Source: Myxococcales bacterium
Lineage (GTDB): Bacteria > Myxococcota_A > Bradymonadia > REDH01
Reading direction: 5' to 3'
Length of the DNA stretch: 16,025 nt
Assembly (NCBI GenBank): GCA_020633625.1
Contig: JACKDJ010000052.1
Location: forward strand, 1-16,025
Under the pieces are notes generated by a model. The model did no database searches. It was not told where the DNA came from and worked only from the letters and a program-made list of their open reading frames with translations. Position numbers and translations under genes: made by a program. Shown here one piece after another: positions 14,828 through 16,025 of the stretch (positions are counted from its first letter, which is position 1; every line of letters starts with the position of its first letter).

Positions 14828-16024
14828 TCACGAGCTGCACGACAGCATCGAACACCCCGCCCGGTGCCGCGCCCACTCCGGCCGCTTCGCCGCGTAGTGC
14901 TCGCCGCCTTCGACCTCGTCGTAGGGCCGCGTGACCCTCGCGAACCAAGCCTCCAGAGGGGCCGAGTCGCCGGCCGACAGGGCGTCGATCGCCTCTTGCG
15001 CGAGGTAGTTGCGCGGCACATACACCGGGTTCATGCGCGCCATCCGCTCGAGCTGCGCACGCCGCGCAACCGCGCCGGATCCCTCATCGCGAACGCGTCG
15101 CGCGTACGACCGAAGCCAGTCGGCCCACGCGCGTCGCTCCGACGCCCCGACGGCGTCCGGGGAGTACCAAGCGTCGACGATCGGTGCGACGACATCGCCG
15201 GCGCTGGCCGATTCAGAGAGCGTCGCTCCGAGGTCGACCTTCGCGAGGCACCGAAACAGCAGCGTGTAGTCCGTCTCGACCGCGCCCATGCGCTCGAACA
15301 GGCCATCGATGAGGGCCTCGTCTTCGTCGCGGAGCTCCCCCAGCCCGAGCTTCTGCGCCATCGCCAGGGCGTACCGGCGAGAGAACGTGTCCGAGTAGGC
15401 GCCGAGCGCGGTCTCGAGCTCGTGAGGGTCGTCGACGAGCGGTACAAGCGCCTCGGCGAAGCGCGCGAGGTTCCAGAAGGCGACCGCGGGCTGCGCGCCG
15501 AAGCGGTAGCGGCGTCCGTGTGCGTCGGTCGTGTTTGGCGTCCACGTCGGATCGAACACGTCGAGCCAACCGTATGGGCCGTAGTCGATCGTCAGGCCCA
15601 GGATCGACATGTTGTCGGTGTTCATCACGCCGTGCACGAATCCGACGCGCATCCACTCGACGACCATCTCCGCGGTGCGCGTGCAGACGTGCGCGAACCA
15701 GCTCACGACGGCTTCGCTCGACAGCGGCCGGCTCTCGAAGACAGGGGCGACGGGTGCGGTCCGGGCGACGCCGATCAGGTCGGCGTCCCACTCGCCGATG
15801 TTTGCCAGCGTGAACTCGAGGAGCGCCCGCAGCGTCGCCTCGTCACGCCGAGACGTGAAGATCTGTGCGTTTCCAAACCGCAAGAACGTCGGGGCGACGC
15901 GGCACACGATCGCGCCCGGCTCCCAGGCCGCGCGCCCGTCATAGAACATGTCGCGGAGGACGTCGTCGCCCGTCCCGACAAGCGCGAGCGCGCGCGTCGT
16001 CGGAACACCGAGCGCCTCCATCGC
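14828..16024 (-). CDS. selO: SelO family protein adenylyltransferase (YdiU), C-terminal part; 5' end outside window
   Basis: SelO is a pseudokinase that transfers AMP from ATP to Ser, Thr or Tyr of proteins, linked to redox stress responses. The frame stays open to the window edge, and MEALGVPTTRAL corresponds to an internal conserved segment (usually EAM.ALGVPTTRAL), so ATG 16021 is not the true start. Visible motifs are HGVMNTDNMSI, the region with the catalytic Asn/Asp, and TIDYGPYGWLD, which replaces the kinase DFG and binds metal. The C-terminus GCSMLSCSS keeps the conserved Cys near the end; selenocysteine occupies a similar position in some eukaryotic homologues. The glycine-rich nucleotide region lies outside the window. 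No lesion is seen in the visible part. Confidence 0.93.
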   Translation of the reverse strand, partial: AMEALGVPTTRALALVGTGDDVLRDMFYDGRAAWEPGAIVCRVAPTFLRFGNAQIFTSRRDEATLRALLEFTLANIGEWDADLIGVARTAPVAPVFESRPLSSEAVVSWFAHVCTRTAEMVVEWMRVGFVHGVMNTDNMSILGLTIDYGPYGWLDVFDPTWTPNTTDAHGRRYRFGAQPAVAFWNLARFAEALVPLVDDPHELETALGAYSDTFSRRYALAMAQKLGLGELRDEDEALIDGLFERMGAVETDYTLLFRCLAKVDLGATLSESASAGDVVAPIVDAWYSPDAVGASERRAWADWLRSYARRVRDEGSGAVARRAQLERMARMNPVYVPRNYLAQEAIDALSAGDSAPLEAWFARVTRPYDEVEGGEHYAAKRPEWARHRAGCSMLSCSS

Positions 16025-16025
16025 C

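Overview
The window is uniformly GC-rich and strongly G/C-biased at third codon positions. It looks like a chromosomal segment of a large-genome deltaproteobacterium or myxobacterium, probably Polyangiales or Sandaracinus-like. This is inferred from the style of the genes: a Cys-rich repeat lipoprotein with a Gly/Ser linker, a zinc-finger/FecR/TPR anti-sigma protein, a myxobacterial-type REP-associated transposase, and an Asp-type MurA. No rRNA or tRNA was found to fix the taxonomy.

Layout. (1) 2-1873 (+) is the 3' part of a type I restriction subunit, HsdR. (2) 1874-3423 is a small accessory module: a REP-associated tyrosine transposase (RAYT, 2147-3034) with a 4-copy repeat array upstream (array A) and a related 4-copy array downstream in the opposite orientation (array B). 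(3) 3704-8393 (+) is a cell-envelope signalling cluster: Cys-rich lipoprotein, ECF sigma factor, a membrane zinc-finger/FecR/TPR anti-sigma factor overlapping it by ATGA, and an overlapping outer-membrane protein with GVQFG-type repeats. (4) 11912-8354 (-) is a three-gene operon: PlsC-like acyltransferase, N6-adenine DNA methyltransferase starting at a GTGA overlap, and a hotdog thioesterase. The methyltransferase carries a third array (array C) of the same repeat family, seven units at exactly 45 bp, read in frame as PPEGSF-led 15-residue repeats. (5) 12046-14632 (+) holds murA with Asp in place of the catalytic Cys, mtnP (methylthioadenosine phosphorylase), and a small zinc-finger protein one base downstream. 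(6) 16024-14828 (-) is the C-terminal part of SelO, cut by the window edge.

The most interesting signal is the repeat family whose core is ACTRCCYTCGGGCGGG. It occurs as three arrays in two orientations. Two arrays flank a RAYT transposase, and one has expanded inside a DNA methyltransferase gene while keeping the reading frame. This looks like a REP/RAYT-type system whose elements can become protein repeats. The second useful observation is the predicted fosfomycin-insensitive MurA. The third is the compact sigma/anti-sigma/outer-membrane-protein operon.
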